DNA of 64,000 bases from Siphonodentalium dalli (lineage: Eukaryota > Mollusca > Scaphopoda > Gadilida > Siphonodentaliidae). Shown here in pieces: positions 46,765-61,300 of the stretch. Location: NCBI GenBank assembly GCA_032622095.1, contig CP136061.1, forward strand, positions 62,497,127 through 62,561,126, read 5' to 3'. Made by a program: the position numbers and the translations under genes. The first letter of the stretch is position 1; the number at the start of each line of letters is the position of its first letter. Under the pieces are notes generated by a model, which saw only the letters and a list, made by a program, of their open reading frames with translations, was not told where the DNA came from and searched no databases.

Positions 46765-47085
46765 TTCATCCGTCGAAAGGCGTGATTTGACCTTGAATTG
46801 ACCATTTTGAAGATCAAGGTCAGGTCGGGGTCACGATTTGACCCGTCCAAAACACTCCCCGGACAAAAGTATCCCTAGGTATCAAATTTCATCGAAATCC
46901 CGTCGAAAGGCTCGATTTGACCTTGAATTGACCATTTTGAAGGTCAGGTCGGGGTCACGATTTGACCCGTCCAAAACACTCCACGGACAAAAGTAGACCA
47001 ATGTATGTAATTTCGGCAGTTTTCCCGGTTATTGCTAATAAACAAACAGACAGACAGACAGAAGTCCCAAAATATATAAAGTAGA
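46765..47085 (-). mobile_element. Helitron (family 1-like) fragment, 3' end missing
   Basis: On the minus strand it starts TCTACTTTATATATTTTGGG (47085 leftwards), followed by (CTGT)n. It contains two tandem units with TTGACCTTGAATTGACCATT and the GACCCGTCCAAAACACTCC block seen at 17546-18284. No CTAG terminus is present at the left side, so it is truncated or recombined with the hAT fragment. Confidence 0.6.
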
Positions 47086-47799
47086 TATCGTGTTATTTTC
47101 TCAAATTCGCATGCGGCTAGTGCTTCGTGCAATACTCATCCCACATCCTACCCTCAGTCGCCACGTCATTACATATATAATATGGATTCACTTAGTTGCC
47201 GTGCGCCGCGTCCGTCTGAGATAATATCCATGGTGATAGTTAGTATAAGTGGTGTTTACTTATCATGTCATGCTATGGATACGATCGAAAGCCTTGCGTT
47301 GGTGTAACATTCGAAGGTAACGGACTATTACGTAAATAATCATTTTCAATTTTACAAATTATAGTTCCAAAATTATGTTAATTCAGGCATGGAATTTCCA
47401 GCTGTTGAAAATGTCGACCACATTCGGAAGTGAAGCACCCTAACTACTGTATATATAGCCATATAACTATATTTCCACTATGGATTCACTCAGTTGCGTC
47501 CGTCTGAGACCGTATAAGCAGTATAATCTTTCTCATCAATAAACATAATCCTTTGTGTACTTCGTGGCGGCTTGTGTGCTCTTCCCTGGAGTGATATATT
47601 TTAGTGTGTGAGCACCGGGATATTTTCCACTCACGGGGTCGCTTTGTTGTCACCAGAACATTGTCCTCACGGGGCAGTTAAAGAAAGCGACTTTATTTAT
47701 ACGTACAGCACGTGCTATTGTTAAAGATGGTGTATCTCTTCCGCACCACAATTACAACAACATCATTTTTAACTCAACCTTACAAAGTAAAGTTTGAAC
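47086..47799. other. Unassigned stretch, possible LTR-like module
   Basis: TATGGATTCACTTAGTTGC (47181) recurs at about 47479 as TATGGATTCACTCAGTTGC, both near CGTCCGTCTGAGA. The second copy leads to GTATAAGC, AATAAAC and a G/C-rich tail, loosely like an LTR promoter and poly(A) region. There are no paired LTRs or coding parts, so this stays a suggestion. Confidence 0.25.
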
Positions 47800-48094
47800 T
47801 ATTGACATGGGTTGGCGTCCGTCGTGCGTGCGTGCGCGCGTGCGTGCGTGCGTGCGTCCATGCGTCAACAATTTCCTTCGGCACGCCACACAGGCCGCGT
47901 CCCTCATCCGATCTTCGCCAAACTTCATATTAATGTGCTCGCTGAAGCAGCATTTAGGGATCAAACCGGAAGGAATTGGATACAAGCTGATGATTTCGGT
48001 GTCAATCGACGCGGAAAAGCCTCATGAACAACATATCCAAAATCCGCAAAAAATCTGCTTTGGGGAAACTTTGCTATCCAAGATGGCGTGCAAC
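47800..48094 (+). repeat. Dispersed repeat split by the hAT-like element
   Basis: Includes a (GCGT)n tract (47826-47860), CCAAACTTCATATTAATGTG, GGAATTGGATACAAG and TCGACGCGGAAAA. Related pieces occur at 51390-51440 (direct) and 51113-51180 (inverted). It resumes after the insertion at 49189 with CGTGCAACATGG. It is a repeat of unknown class. Confidence 0.5.
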
Positions 48095-49188
48095 CAGGGA
48101 TGTGGCTAGAGGGGGGGTGTGGGGGTGTCTCACCCCCCCCCCCCCCCCAGCAGAGAGCTATATTTTCAATAGTTGGAAATTTCATACCTGCCACAACGAA
48201 ATTTCACACCAACAATAGGTTGAAAATGTTCTTGTAGTTTGATTATAAAACAAATTATTGGGGGAATTTATTGTTTTTCGACCAATATTTGCATATGTTC
48301 CTATTTTTGGTCAAAAATTTTGACAGAAATGGTCATCAGTTGGAAATTTTCCAACCTTAGGGGGGTGACAGGTTGGAAATTTCCAACACTTGGAAAGCTT
48401 GTGTCCTGGTCTCTCCCCCGTGGCCAGTCAAAAACTTCTAGTTAATTTAAGAAAACAATATTGTCATACAATTGGTCAACATTGTCATTGGAATTGTCAT
48501 CAGTTGGAAAATTTCCAACCTAAGTGGGGGTGTAGGGTTTGAAATTTCGAACAGTAGGAAGGCTTGAGGCTAGTCTAGATGTTAGGATTTTGCGATTTTC
48601 TTGTTCAGATTTCAAAATTTTCGCACACCGGGCCGAACCATGGTCGGCCCGGTGTGTCATTGCCCCATTCACATGGCCAATACAAAACTGCTAATTAGTT
48701 TAGCAAAACAATATTTTACTAGATTTGGTCAAACTTGTAGACATAAATGGTCACCAGTTGAAAAATTTTCCAACCTGAGGGGGAGTATGAGGTTTGAAAT
48801 TTCTTGATGCTAGGATTTGCGATTTTCTTGTATAGTTTTCAAAATTTTCTCACACCGGGCCGAACAACATGGTCGGCCCGGTGTTTCCTGGTCTGTTGTC
48901 GGTAGCTGTGTGCATTTGTCTGGAATTAGATTACTAGTTGTTTTTTTGGGGGCAATTTTCAGGTTAAAATATCTTAATGTTCTCATACTGGGAAAATAGA
49001 AGCATGGCTTATGAATATATAGGAAATTAGGCCTGAGCATGAGGTACAAGGGGGGGGGTGCAAATGGAATTATGCAAAAAGTTGTGTTGGTGTGATTGCG
49101 ACTCAAGGGGGGGGTGCAGTTGGAAATTCCCAAGGTGGACACCCCCCCCCCCCCCCCCCCCAGCGGAGACCCTCTAGCCACATCCCTG
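48095..49188. mobile_element. hAT-like non-autonomous element, 8-bp duplication
   Basis: The ends CAGGGATGTGGCTAGAGGG and CCCTCTAGCCACATCCCTG are perfect 19-bp inverted repeats. CGTGCAAC flanks both sides (48087-48094 and 49189-49196). An 8-bp duplication and CAGGG-type ends fit the hAT superfamily. Subterminal C and G homopolymers lie at 48134-48149, 49050-49058, 49106-49114 and 49142-49161. Internal repeats include the palindrome CCGGGCCGA ... TCGGCCCGG at about 48628-48656 and 48853-48884, and several CAGTTGGAAA(T) blocks. No transposase is encoded. The open frames 48024-49292 are read-throughs. Confidence 0.85.
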
Positions 49189-49260
49189 CGTGCAACATGG
49201 TTGTCTGTACTACATCAGTTTTCGAAATAAGTCATTACAGGAAATATTGTGGAATCGGAA
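49189..49260 (+). repeat. Right part of the split dispersed repeat
   Basis: Continuation of 47800-48094 after the hAT-like insertion. Its far boundary is uncertain. Confidence 0.35.
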
Positions 49261-50677
49261 TTACACCGTTATACCAGTTTGTGTTAAATTAGAGTACGGG
49301 ACCGAATAAGTGACACGGACAGAAAATACTACAATCGTGGCCATGAAATGGCCGCAACTCCAAGCCGTACCAAGAAGAAAGCAACATATTGAATGACCAC
49401 ATATATAGGAACGAAAATACGTGTGGGTTATATACATGTCGGTTGTTTAATATCTTTAAAGTTACACACATCGTTAAAACAGGTCCATCTGAATGATTTA
49501 TCGACCACTACAAGTTACGACTTTAACGTTTGGATCTTCTGCGTAGCCAACATCCAACTGCCAGGCCAAAATAATAATTTCTGGCATGCAACACACGAAC
49601 TAATGTTTCGCCACACAGTGCATGGAAGTTTCATTCGGTATGATGATTAATTATTGAATGTAACGCCGTGATTTAAGTGCATAATCTAGCGGTATAAATA
49701 CTTGTTATATTTCCTGAATTGTCAACATTCCCGGTGATAATAAACCATACACATATGTCGCAATGCTTATATGGTAAAGAAACACTCATATCTTCAATAG
49801 ATTAGCATCGCATCTCACCATATCAATGAGACGGTACATCGTACATTGTATGTAAGACAAATTTTCATGCTGCTACCAAACCGGTTTCTTAGTAGACAAG
49901 TTTGTTCAAATTACTTCAGTCGCCACATTACAACTGGAATATGCTACCACGCAAGGCACACTATTAGTTTGTAGTATATTTTTGTTTGAAAATGTCTTAC
50001 CATTACCACCCACGCAACTGTGCCAATTATCAAGTGATCATCGTTTAAGATGTTATTTCAACGTTGAACACTCACGCGACATTGTTAGTTGTAGTTTTGT
50101 GTGTGCAGCAGCTATGTGTAACATTAGGGAAAAGGAGTAAACGCGGTGATGCGGTCGAAGAAAACGTAGTAAGTTTCGCGTAGATGTGGCCTTGGTGAAT
50201 TCAACCAAATATAATTTCCAGGTATAAACACAGTCTCTGCCACAGAGTATGTAGGCAATTCTGGACAAGTTTGGAATTTGTTGAAGATAGTCTATGGTAC
50301 TCCTTTGTGTTTTAATAAATTTAATTCATGGTATACCACCATGCATTATTGCGTTAAAAGCGAAATGTTTGTATTTTATCACTTGATCTGAGGCAACTAT
50401 GACTACTATTTTGAGACACGGACAATAGGATCTACGCATTTTACCTAGTACTATATGAATATATTTTACACCGTTTCATAGCAGTTAATTTTGAAAGGTT
50501 TTATGCTGTAGATATCAAAATAAATTATGACAACCATCACATTCGTGAGACTATTCTGAGTACATATATTTCTGCTTAATAAAAGGTCGCATTATCCATA
50601 CATCCCTACTAAGTCCCATTTAGTTGTTTAATTACAAATGTATCATACGATTCAATATAAGCAGTACAGATAAAACT
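49261..50677. other. Unassigned non-coding stretch
   Basis: Short open frames (49393-49650, 50053-50268) show nothing recognisable. No repeat structure is seen. Confidence 0.4.
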
Positions 50678-51112
50678 GCGTTCTTTTCCATTACTGGGCG
50701 CCCAAAAGTCAAAATTTAACTGTTTCACAAGACCCTGATTTCGCTTGTATGCTCTTTCGAGAGATACATAAGAGAGAATTCGTACATCTCTAATCAAAAG
50801 TTTCTCTTATACTCTGCAATCATTCTTCCTCACATGATTTGAGCGTTTGTTCACTCGTATAGCACTAGCTATTCAATTTTGCACAAAATGTAAATTTCTT
50901 TCGATTTTGTCCATTCTTGATGGTCATTTTTGGAAAGACATTCTACAGATATGGTTTGCGACTAAGCATTAATTGTTTGTGTATATTTCAATTTATTACT
51001 AATTTGGCATAATTGGAGCACCTACCGCGGAAATTGAGTATTTTCCGATAACAACAGCCATTATAGAAGTCATCTTGTATCTTGAATTTTCCCATGAGCT
51101 GATTTTTCATAT
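50678..51112 (+). repeat. Dispersed repeat, copy 2 (partner 2612-2998)
   Basis: Direct-orientation relative of 2612-2998 with the same block order. This copy is somewhat longer because of small insertions. Confidence 0.6.
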
Positions 51113-51729
51113 GTTGTTCCTGCTGTTTTTCCGCGTCGATTGTTTTGTATCCAATTTCTTCCGGGTTCAACTCTCCCACGACCACACTATATGTAGCTTC
51201 AGTGTGACCTATAGATGCGAATCTCGATGAAAAAGATGGGCGCCAACAGCCATCTTGAATTTCAAATTTGAATTCATCGTATTTATGGCCGGATAATTTT
51301 TTATGCAGCCACGATTGTGATCACCTGTAGATGGGAGCTATAGAATTTGAACGATTTGCATGACTAAATCCTTTGGCACACCCTACATATCACATCCCTC
51401 GTCCGTTCACCAAACTTCATATTGATCTTCAGTGTAACCACTAGATGGGAGCCATCAATTTTTGTGAATTTCAATGGAAAACATGGCAGTGGCCATCTTG
51501 GATTTTACTTGATATACATGTATATCTCTCCATGTTGACATCTAGTATTACTTAGACATTTTAACTTTCCGCAAGCCCATCCTAATCGCTCTATTGACTG
51601 TAGCACATTAACATTATGCCCCATTCACGTTGAACTACAGTGCCATTGACACTTTCATTATAAAACACGATGTCAAGACTAGAAATTCCTTTTTCTGTGA
51701 ACAAAACAACAACACGACTACTGATCCAT
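51113..51729. repeat. Mixed fragments of the GCCATCTTG / GCGT-repeat family
   Basis: 51113-51180 is an inverted relative of about 47965-48035 (TTCCGCGTCGATTG, TATCCAATTTCTTCCGG). 51390-51440 is a direct relative of about 47890-47940 (CCAAACTTCATATTGATCTT). Three spaced units contain TAGATGG-GCCA and GCCATCTTG words (51208-51490). The last 200 bp is unassigned. Confidence 0.45.
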
Positions 51730-51907
51730 TCATTATAGGCTACCACTCATGCATGTGATGGAACATGTGGGGGATTAAAACCCAAATGAGGGTGTGCAAA
51801 TGGAATTAGGCTAACTTGAGAGTTTGGTATGGTTCAATGGGTGCAGATGGAAATTCCAGGGTGGACACCCCTCCCGCCAACGGAAACCATCTAGCCACGT
51901 CCCTGTC
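51730..51907. mobile_element. hAT-like right-end fragment
   Basis: GAGGGTGTGCAAATGGAATTA, TGGAAATTCC, GGTGGACACCCC and the terminus CCATCTAGCCACGTCCCTG (to 51906) match the right end of 48095-49188. The left part is missing. Confidence 0.6.
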
Positions 51908-52311
51908 AGACGGAGAACGTGATTGTCGTGATAGATGGGGGTGAATATGTCCCGATACAGTCGTGCCCATATTAAGTCGACCAACGGAACGGATTTATCA
52001 GTTAGAATGCACAGCAATGGATGGCTGTTCAATTGTATGCAATAAGTTTCCGATTCGCATGATCTGTAGCATGCAGAATATGTTCAGCGCGAACGATAAT
52101 CTTCTTATAAATCGGCCAATTGGAAATAATTTTCCAAAGTCTGATAAATGATGGCTGCATTATACATGTACAACAACACAAATTGACAGAGTGTCTTTAT
52201 TTTTAAATGGATTACACACCGAAGAAAATGACACTCTATATCTGTCGCACGGTGGGGAAATTACGGCTACGGTTAGAAAGTGTGCATAGTTTGATTATGG
52301 TACACATGTCC
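51908..52311. other. Unassigned stretch before the minisatellite
   Basis: No supported feature. The array begins abruptly at a degenerate unit (CCCCTGGTGCGACCCCACCA). Confidence 0.4.
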
Positions 52312-55300
52312 CCTGGTGCGACCCCACCATGAGTATCCACCTTAATACTGTTATACCTGGTACGACAACCCCACCACGAGTATCCACCTTAATACATTTA
52401 TACCTGGTGCGACAACCCCACCACGAGTATCCACCTTAATACATTTATACCTGGTGCGATAACACCACCACGATATCCACCTTAATACCTTTATACCTGG
52501 TGCGATAACACCACCACGAGTATCCACCTTAATACATTTATACCTGGTGCGACAACCCCACGCGAGTATCCACCTTAATACCTTTATACCTGGTGCGACA
52601 ACCCCACCACGAATATCCACCTTAATATCTTTATGCCTGGTGCGACAACCCCACCATGAGTATCCACCTTGATACCTTTATACCTGGTGCGACAACCCCA
52701 CGCGAGTATCCACCTTAATACCTTTATACCTGGTGCGACAACCCCACCATGAGTATCCACCTTAATACCTTTATACCTGGTGCGACAACCCCACCACGAG
52801 TATCCACCTTAATACCTTTATACCTGGTGCGACAACCCCACCACGAGTATCCACCTTAATACCTTTATACCTGGTGCGACAACCCCACCACGAGTATCCA
52901 CCTTAATACCTTTATACCTGGTGCGACAACCCCACCACGAGTATCCACCTTAATAACTGTATACCTGGTGCGACAACCCCACCACGAGTATCCAACTTAA
53001 TATCTTTATGCCTGGTGCGACAACCCCACGCGAGTATCCATCTTAATACCTTTATACCTGGTGCGACAACCCCACCACGAGTATCCACCTGAATACCTTT
53101 ATACCTGGTGCGACAACCCCACCACGAGTATCCACCTTAATACATTTATACCTGGTGCGACAACCCCACCACGAGTATCCACCTTAATATCTTTATACCT
53201 GGTGCGACAACCCCACCACGAGTATCCACCTTAATATCTTTATGCCTGGTGCGACAACCCCACCATGAGTATCCACCTTAATACTGTTATACCTGGTGCG
53301 ACAACCCCACCACGAGTATCCACCTTAATACCTTTATACCTGGTGCGACAACCCCACCACGAATATCCACCTTAATATCTTTATGCCTGGTGCGACAACC
53401 CCACCATGAGTATCCACCTGAATACCTTTATACCTGGTGCGACAACCACACCACGAGTATCCACCTTAATACATTTATACCTGGTGCGACAACCCCACCA
53501 CGAGTATCCACATTAATACCTTTATGCCTGGTGCGACAACCCCACGCGAGTATCCACCTTAATACCTTTATACCTGGTGCGACAACCACACCACGAGTAT
53601 CCACCTTAATACCTTTATACCTGGTGCGACAACCCCACCACGAGTATCCACATTAATACCTTTATACCTGGTGCGACAACCACACCACGAGTATCCACCT
53701 TAATACCTTTATACCTGGTGCGACAACCCCACCACGAGTATCCACCTTAATACCTTTATACCTGGTGCGACAACCACACCACGAGTATCCACCTTAATAC
53801 CTTTATACCTGGTGCGACAACCACACCACGAGTATCAACCTTAATACATTTATACCTGGTGCGACAACCCCACCACGAGTATCCACCTTAATACCTTTAT
53901 ACCTGGTGCGACAACCCCACCATGAGTATCCACATTAATACCTTTATACCTGGTACGACAACCCCACCACGAGTATCCACCTTAATACCTTTATACCTGG
54001 TGCGACAACCCCACCATGAGTATCCACCTTGATACCTTTATACCTGGTGCGACAACCCCACCACGAGTATCCACCTTAATACCTTTATACCTGGTGCGAC
54101 AACCACACCACGAGTATCCACCTTAATACCTTTATACCTGGTGCGACAACCACACCACGAGTATCCACCTTAATACCTTTATACCTGGTGCGACAACCCC
54201 ACCATGAGTATCCACCTTAATACCTTTATACCTGGTGCGACAACCACACCACGAGTATCCACCTTAATACCTTTATACCTGGTGCGACAACCCCACCATG
54301 AGTATCCACCTTAATACCTTTATACCTGGTGCGACAACCACACCACGAGTATCCACCTTAATACCTTTATACCTGGTGCGACAACCCCACCATGAGTATC
54401 CACCTTAATACCTTTATACCTGGTGCGACAACCCCACCACGAGTATCCACCTTAATACCTTTATACCTGGTGCGACAACCACACCACGAGTATCCACCTT
54501 AATACCTTTATACCTGGTACGACAACCCCACCACGAGTATCCACCTTAATACCTTTATACCTGGTGCGACAACCCCACCACGAGTATCCACCTTAATACC
54601 TTTATACCTGGTACGACAACCACACCACGAGTATCCACCTTAATACCTTTATACCTGGTGCGACAACCACACCACGAGTATCCACCTTAATACATTTATA
54701 CCTGGTGCGACAACCCCACCATGAGTATCCACCTTAACACCTTTATACCTGGTGCGACAACCACACCACGAGTATCCACATTAATACCTTTATACCTGGT
54801 GCGACAACCACACCACGAGTATCCACCTGAATACCTTTATACCTGGTACGGCAACCACACCACGAGTATCCACCTTAATACATTTATACCTGGTGCGACA
54901 ACCCCACCATGAGTATCCACCTTAATACCTTTATACCTGGTACGACAACCACACCACGAGTATCCACCTTAATACATTTATACCTGGTACGACAACCACA
55001 CCACGAGTATCCACCTTAATACCTTTATACCTGGTGCGACAACCACACCACGAGTATCCACCTTAATACATTTATACCTGGTGCGACAACCCCACCATGA
55101 GTATCCACATTAATACCTTTATACCTGGTGCGACAACCACACCACGAGTATCCACATTAATACCTTTATACCTGGTGCGACAACCCCACCACGAGTATCC
55201 ACCTTAATACCTTTATACCTGGTGCGACAACCCTACCACGAGTATCCACCTTAATACTGTTATACCTGGTGCGACAACCACACCACGAGTATCCACCTTA

Positions 55301-58300
55301 ATAACTGTATACCTGGTGCGACAACCCCACCACGAGTATCCACCTTAATAACTTTATACCTGGTGCGACAACCCCACCACGAGTATCCACCTTAATAACT
55401 TTATACCTGGTGCGACAACCCCACCACGAGTATCCACCTTAATACCTTTATACCTGGTGCGACAACCCCACCACGAGTATCCACCTTAATACCTTTATAC
55501 CTGGTGCGACAACCCCACCACGAGTATCCACCTTAATACCTTTATACCTGGTGCGCCAACCCCACCACGAGTATCCACCTTAATACCTTTATACCTGGTG
55601 CGACAACCACACCATGAGTATCCACCTTAATACCTTTATACCTGGTGCGACAACCCCACCACGAGTATCCACCTTAATACCTTTATACCTGGTGCGACAA
55701 CCCTACCATGAGTATCCACCTTAATACCTTTATACCTGGTGCGACAACCCCACCATGAGTATCCACCTTAATGCCTTTATACCTGGTGCGACAACCCCAC
55801 CATGAGTATCCACCTTAATACCTTTATACCTGGTGCGACAACCCCACCATGAGTATCCACCTTAATACCTTTATACCTGGTGCGACAACCACACCATGAG
55901 TATCCACCTTAATACCTTTATACCTGGTGCGACAACCACACCATGAGTATCCACCTTAATACCTTTATACCTGGTGCGACAACCACACCATGAGTATCCA
56001 CCTTAATACCTTTATACCTGGTGCGACAACCCCACCATGAGTATCCACCTTGATACCTTTATACCTGGTGCGACAACCCCACCATGAGTATCCACCTTAA
56101 TGCCTTTATACCTGGTGCGACAACCCCGCCATGAGTATCCACCTTAATACCTTTATACCTGGTGCGACAACCACACCATGAGTATCCACCTTAATACCTT
56201 TATACCTGGTACGACAACCCCACCATGAGTATCCACCTTAATACCTTTATACCTGGTACGACAACCCCACCATGAGTATCCACCTTAATAACTTTATACC
56301 TGGTGCGACAACCCCACCATGAGTATCCACCTTAATACCTTTATACCTGGTGCGACAACCCCACCATGAGTATCCACCTTGATACCTTTATACCTGGTGA
56401 GACAACCCCACCACGAGTATCCACCTTAATACCTTTATACCTGGTGAGACAACCCCACCATGAGTATCCACCTTAATACTGTTATACCTGGTACGACAAC
56501 CCCACCACGAGTATCCACCTTAATAACTTTATACCTGGTACGACAACCCCACCATGAGTATCCACCTTAATAACTTTATACCTGGTGCGACAACCACACC
56601 ATGAGTATCCACATTAATATCTTTATACCTGGTGCGACAACCACACCACGAGTATCCACCTTAATAACTTTATACCTGGTGCGACAACCCCACCATGAGT
56701 ATCCACCTTAATACCTTTATACCTGGTACGACAACCCCACCATGAGTATCCACCTTAATACCTTTATACCTGGTGCGACAACCCCACCATGAGTATCCAC
56801 CTTAATACCTTTATACCTGGTGCGACAACCCCACCATGAGTATCCACCTTAATACCTTTATACCTGGTGCGATAACACCACCACGAGTATCCACCTTAAT
56901 ACCTTTATACCTGGTGCGACAACCCCACGCGAGTATCCACCTGAATACCTTTATACCTGGTGCGATAACACCACCACGAGTATCCACCTGAATACCTTTA
57001 TACCTGGTGCGACAACCCCACCATGAGTATCCACATTAATACCTTTATACCTGGTGCGACAACCCCACCACGAGTATCCACCTTAATACCTTTATACCTG
57101 GTGCGACAACCCCACCATGAGTATCCACCTTAATACCTTTATACCTGGTGCGACAACCCCACCATGAGTATCCACCTTAATACCTTTATACCTGGTGCGA
57201 CAACCCCACCATGAGTATCCACCTTAATACCTTTATACCTGGTGCGATAACACCACCACGAGTATCCACCTTAATACCTTTATACCTGGTGCGACAACCC
57301 CACGCGAGTATCCACCTGAATACCTTTATACCTGGTGCGATAACACCACCACGAGTATCCACCTGAATACCTTTATACCTGGTGCGACAACCCCACCATG
57401 AGTATCCACATTAATACCTTTATACCTGGTGCGACAACCCCACCACGAGTATCCACCTTAATACCTTTATACCTGGTGCGATAACACCACCACGAGTATC
57501 CACCTGAATACATTTATACCTGGTACGACAACCCCACCATGAGTATCCACCTTAATACCTTTATACCTGGTGCGACAACCCCACCACGAGTATCCACCTT
57601 AATACCTTTATACCTGGTGCGATAACACCACCACGAGTATCCACCTGAATACATTTATACCTGGTACGACAACCCCACCATGAGTATCCACCTTAATACC
57701 TTTATACCTGGTGCGACAACCCCACCACGAGTATCCACCTTAATACCTTTATACCTGGTGCGACAACCCCACCATGAGTATCCACCTTAATACCTTTATA
57801 CCTGGTGCGACAACCCCACCACGAGTATCCACCTTAATACCTTTATACCTGGTGCGACAACCCCACCATGAGTATCCACCTTAATACCTTTATACCTGGT
57901 GCGACAACCCCACCATGAGTATCCACCTTAATACCTTTATACCTGGTGCGACAACCCCACCACGAGTATCCACCTTAATACCTTTATACCTGGTGCGACA
58001 ACCCCACCACGAGTATCCACCTTAATACCTTTATACCTGGTGCGACAACCCCACCATGAGTATCCACCTTAATACCTTTATACCTGGTGCGACAACCCCA
58101 CCATGAGTATCCACCTTAATACCTTTATACCTGGTGCGATAACACCACCACGAGTATCCACCTTAATACCTTTATACCTGGTGCGACAACCCCACGCGAG
58201 TATCCACCTGAATACCTTTATACCTGGTGCGATAACACCACCACGAGTATCCACCTGAATACCTTTATACCTGGTGCGACAACCCCACCATGAGTATCCA

Positions 58301-61300
58301 CATTAATACCTTTATACCTGGTGCGACAACCCCACCACGAGTATCCACCTTAATACCTTTATACCTGGTGCGACAACCCCACCATGAGTATCCACCTTAA
58401 TACCTTTATACCTGGTGCGACAACCCCACCATGAGTATCCACATTAATACCTTTATACCTGGTGCGACAACCCCACCACGAGTATCCACCTTAATACCTT
58501 TATACCTGGTGCGACAACCCCACCATGAGTATCCACCTTAATACCTTTATACCTGGTGCGACAACCCCACCACGAGTATCCACCTTAATACCTTTATACC
58601 TGGTGCGACAACCCCACCATGAGTATCCACCTTAATACCTTTATACCTGGTGCGACAACCCCACCATGAGTATCCACATTAATACCTTTATACCTGGTGC
58701 GACAACCCCACCATGAGTATCCACCTTAATACCTTTATACCTGGTGCGACAACCCCACCACGAGTATCCACCTTAATACCTTTATACCTGGGGCGACAAC
58801 CCCACGCGAGTATCCACCTTAATACCTTTATACCTGGTGCGACAACCCTACCACGAGTATCCACCTTAATACCTTTATACCTGGTGCGACAACCCCACCA
58901 TGAGTATCCACCTTAATACCTTTATACCTGGTGCGACAACCCCACCACGAGTATCCACCTTAATACCTTTATACCTGGTGCGACAACCCCACCATGAGTA
59001 TCCACCTTAATACCTTTATACCTGGTGCGACAACCCCACCACGAGTATCCACCTTAATACCTTTATACCTGGGGCGACAACCCCACGCGAGTATCCACCT
59101 TAATACCTTTATACCTGGTGCGACAACCCTACCACGAGTATCCACCTTAATACCTTTATACCTGGTGCGACAACCCCACCACGAGTATCCACCTTAATAC
59201 CTTTATACCTGGTGCGACAACCCCACCACGAGTATCCACATTAATACCTTTATACCTGGTGCGACAACCCCACCATGAGTATCCACCTTAATACCTTTAT
59301 ACCTGGTGCGACAACCCCACCATGAGTATCCACCTTAATACCTTTATACCTGGTGCGACAACCCCACCATGAGTATCCACATTAATACCTTTATACCTGG
59401 TGCGACAACCCCGCCATGAGTATCCACCTGAATACCTTTATACCTGGTGCGACAACCCCACCACGAGTATCCACATTAATACCTTTATACCTGGTGCGAC
59501 AACCCCACCACGAGTATCCACATTAATACCTTTATACCTGGTGCGACAACCCCGCCATGAGTATCCACCTTAATACCTTTATACCTGGTGCGACAACCCC
59601 ACCACGAGTATCCACCTTAATACCTTTATACCTGGTGCGACAACCCCACCACGAATATCCACCTTAATACCTTTATACCTGGTGCGACAACCCCACCACG
59701 AGTATCCACCTTAATATCTTTATGCCTTGTGCGACAACCCCACCATGAGTATCCACCTGAATACCTTTATACCTGGTGCGACAACCCCACGCGAGTATCC
59801 ACCTTAATATCTTTATGCCTTGTGCGACAACCCCACCATGAGTATCCACCTGAATACCTTTATACCTGGTGCGACAACCCCACCATGAGTATCCACCTTA
59901 ATACCTTTATACCTGGTGCGACAACCCCACCATGAGTATCCACCTTAATACCTTTATACCTGGTGCGACAACCCCACCACGAGTATCCACATTAATATCT
60001 TTATACCTGGTGCGACAACCACACCACGAGTATCCACCTTAATACTGTTATACCTGGTACGACAACCACACCATGAGTATCCACCTTAATACCTTTATAC
60101 CTGGTGCGACAACCCCACCACGAGTATCCACATTAATACATTTATACCTGGTGCGACAACCCCACCACGAATATCCACCTTAATATCTTTATACCTGGTG
60201 CGACAACCCCACCACGAGTATCCACCTGAATACCTTTATACCTGGTGCGACAACCACACCATGAGTATCCACCTTAATACCTTTATACCTGGTGCGACAA
60301 CCCTACCACGAGTATCCACCTTAATACCTTTATACCTGGTGCGACAACCCTACCACGAGTATCCACCTTAATACCTTTATACCTTGTGAGACAACCCCAC
60401 CACGAGTATCCACATTAATACCTTTATACCTGGTGCGATAACCCCACCACGAGTATCCACATTAATATCTTTATACCTGGTGTGATAACACCACCACGAT
60501 ATCCACCTTAATACCTTTATACCTGGTGCGACAACCCTACCACGAGTATCCACCTTAATACCTTTATACCTTGTGAGACAACCCCACCACGAGTATCCAC
60601 CTTAATACCTTTATACCTGGTGTGACAACCCCACCACGAGTATCCACCTTAATACTGTTATACCTGGTGCGACAACCCCACCACGAGTATCCACCTTAAT
60701 ACCTTTATACCTGGTGCGACAACCCCACCACGAGTATCCACCTGAATACCTTTATACCTTGTGAGACAACCCCACCACGAGTATCCACCTTAATACCTTT
60801 ATACCTGGTGCGACAACCCTACCACGAGTATCCACCTTAATACCTTTATACCTTGTGAGACAACCCCACCACGAGTATCCACCTTAATACCTTTATACCT
60901 GGTGTGACAACCCCACCACGAGTATCCACCTTAATACTGTTATACCTGGTGCGACAACCCCACCACGAGTATCCACCTTAATACCTTTATACCTGGTGCG
61001 ACAACCCTACCACGAGTATCCACCTTAATACCTTTATACCTTGTGAGACAACCCCACCATGAGTATCCACCTTAATACCTTTATACCTGGTACGACAACC
61101 CCACCACGAGTATCCACCTTAATACATTTATACCTGGTGCGACAACCCCACCACGAGTATCCACCTTTATAACTTTATACCTGGTGCGACAACCCCACCA
61201 TGAGTATCCACCTTAATACCTTTATACCTGGTGCGACAACCCCACCATGAGTATCCACCTTAATACCTTTATACCTGGTGCGACAACCCCACCATGAGTA

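Noticed and set aside
47086-47700. Solo LTR with TATA and AATAAA motifs
   Set aside because: No paired LTR, no defined TG...CA ends, no target duplication, no primer-binding site.
48024-49292. Frames spanning the hAT-like element as genes
   Set aside because: They cross element boundaries and homopolymer runs encoding only Pro or Gly.
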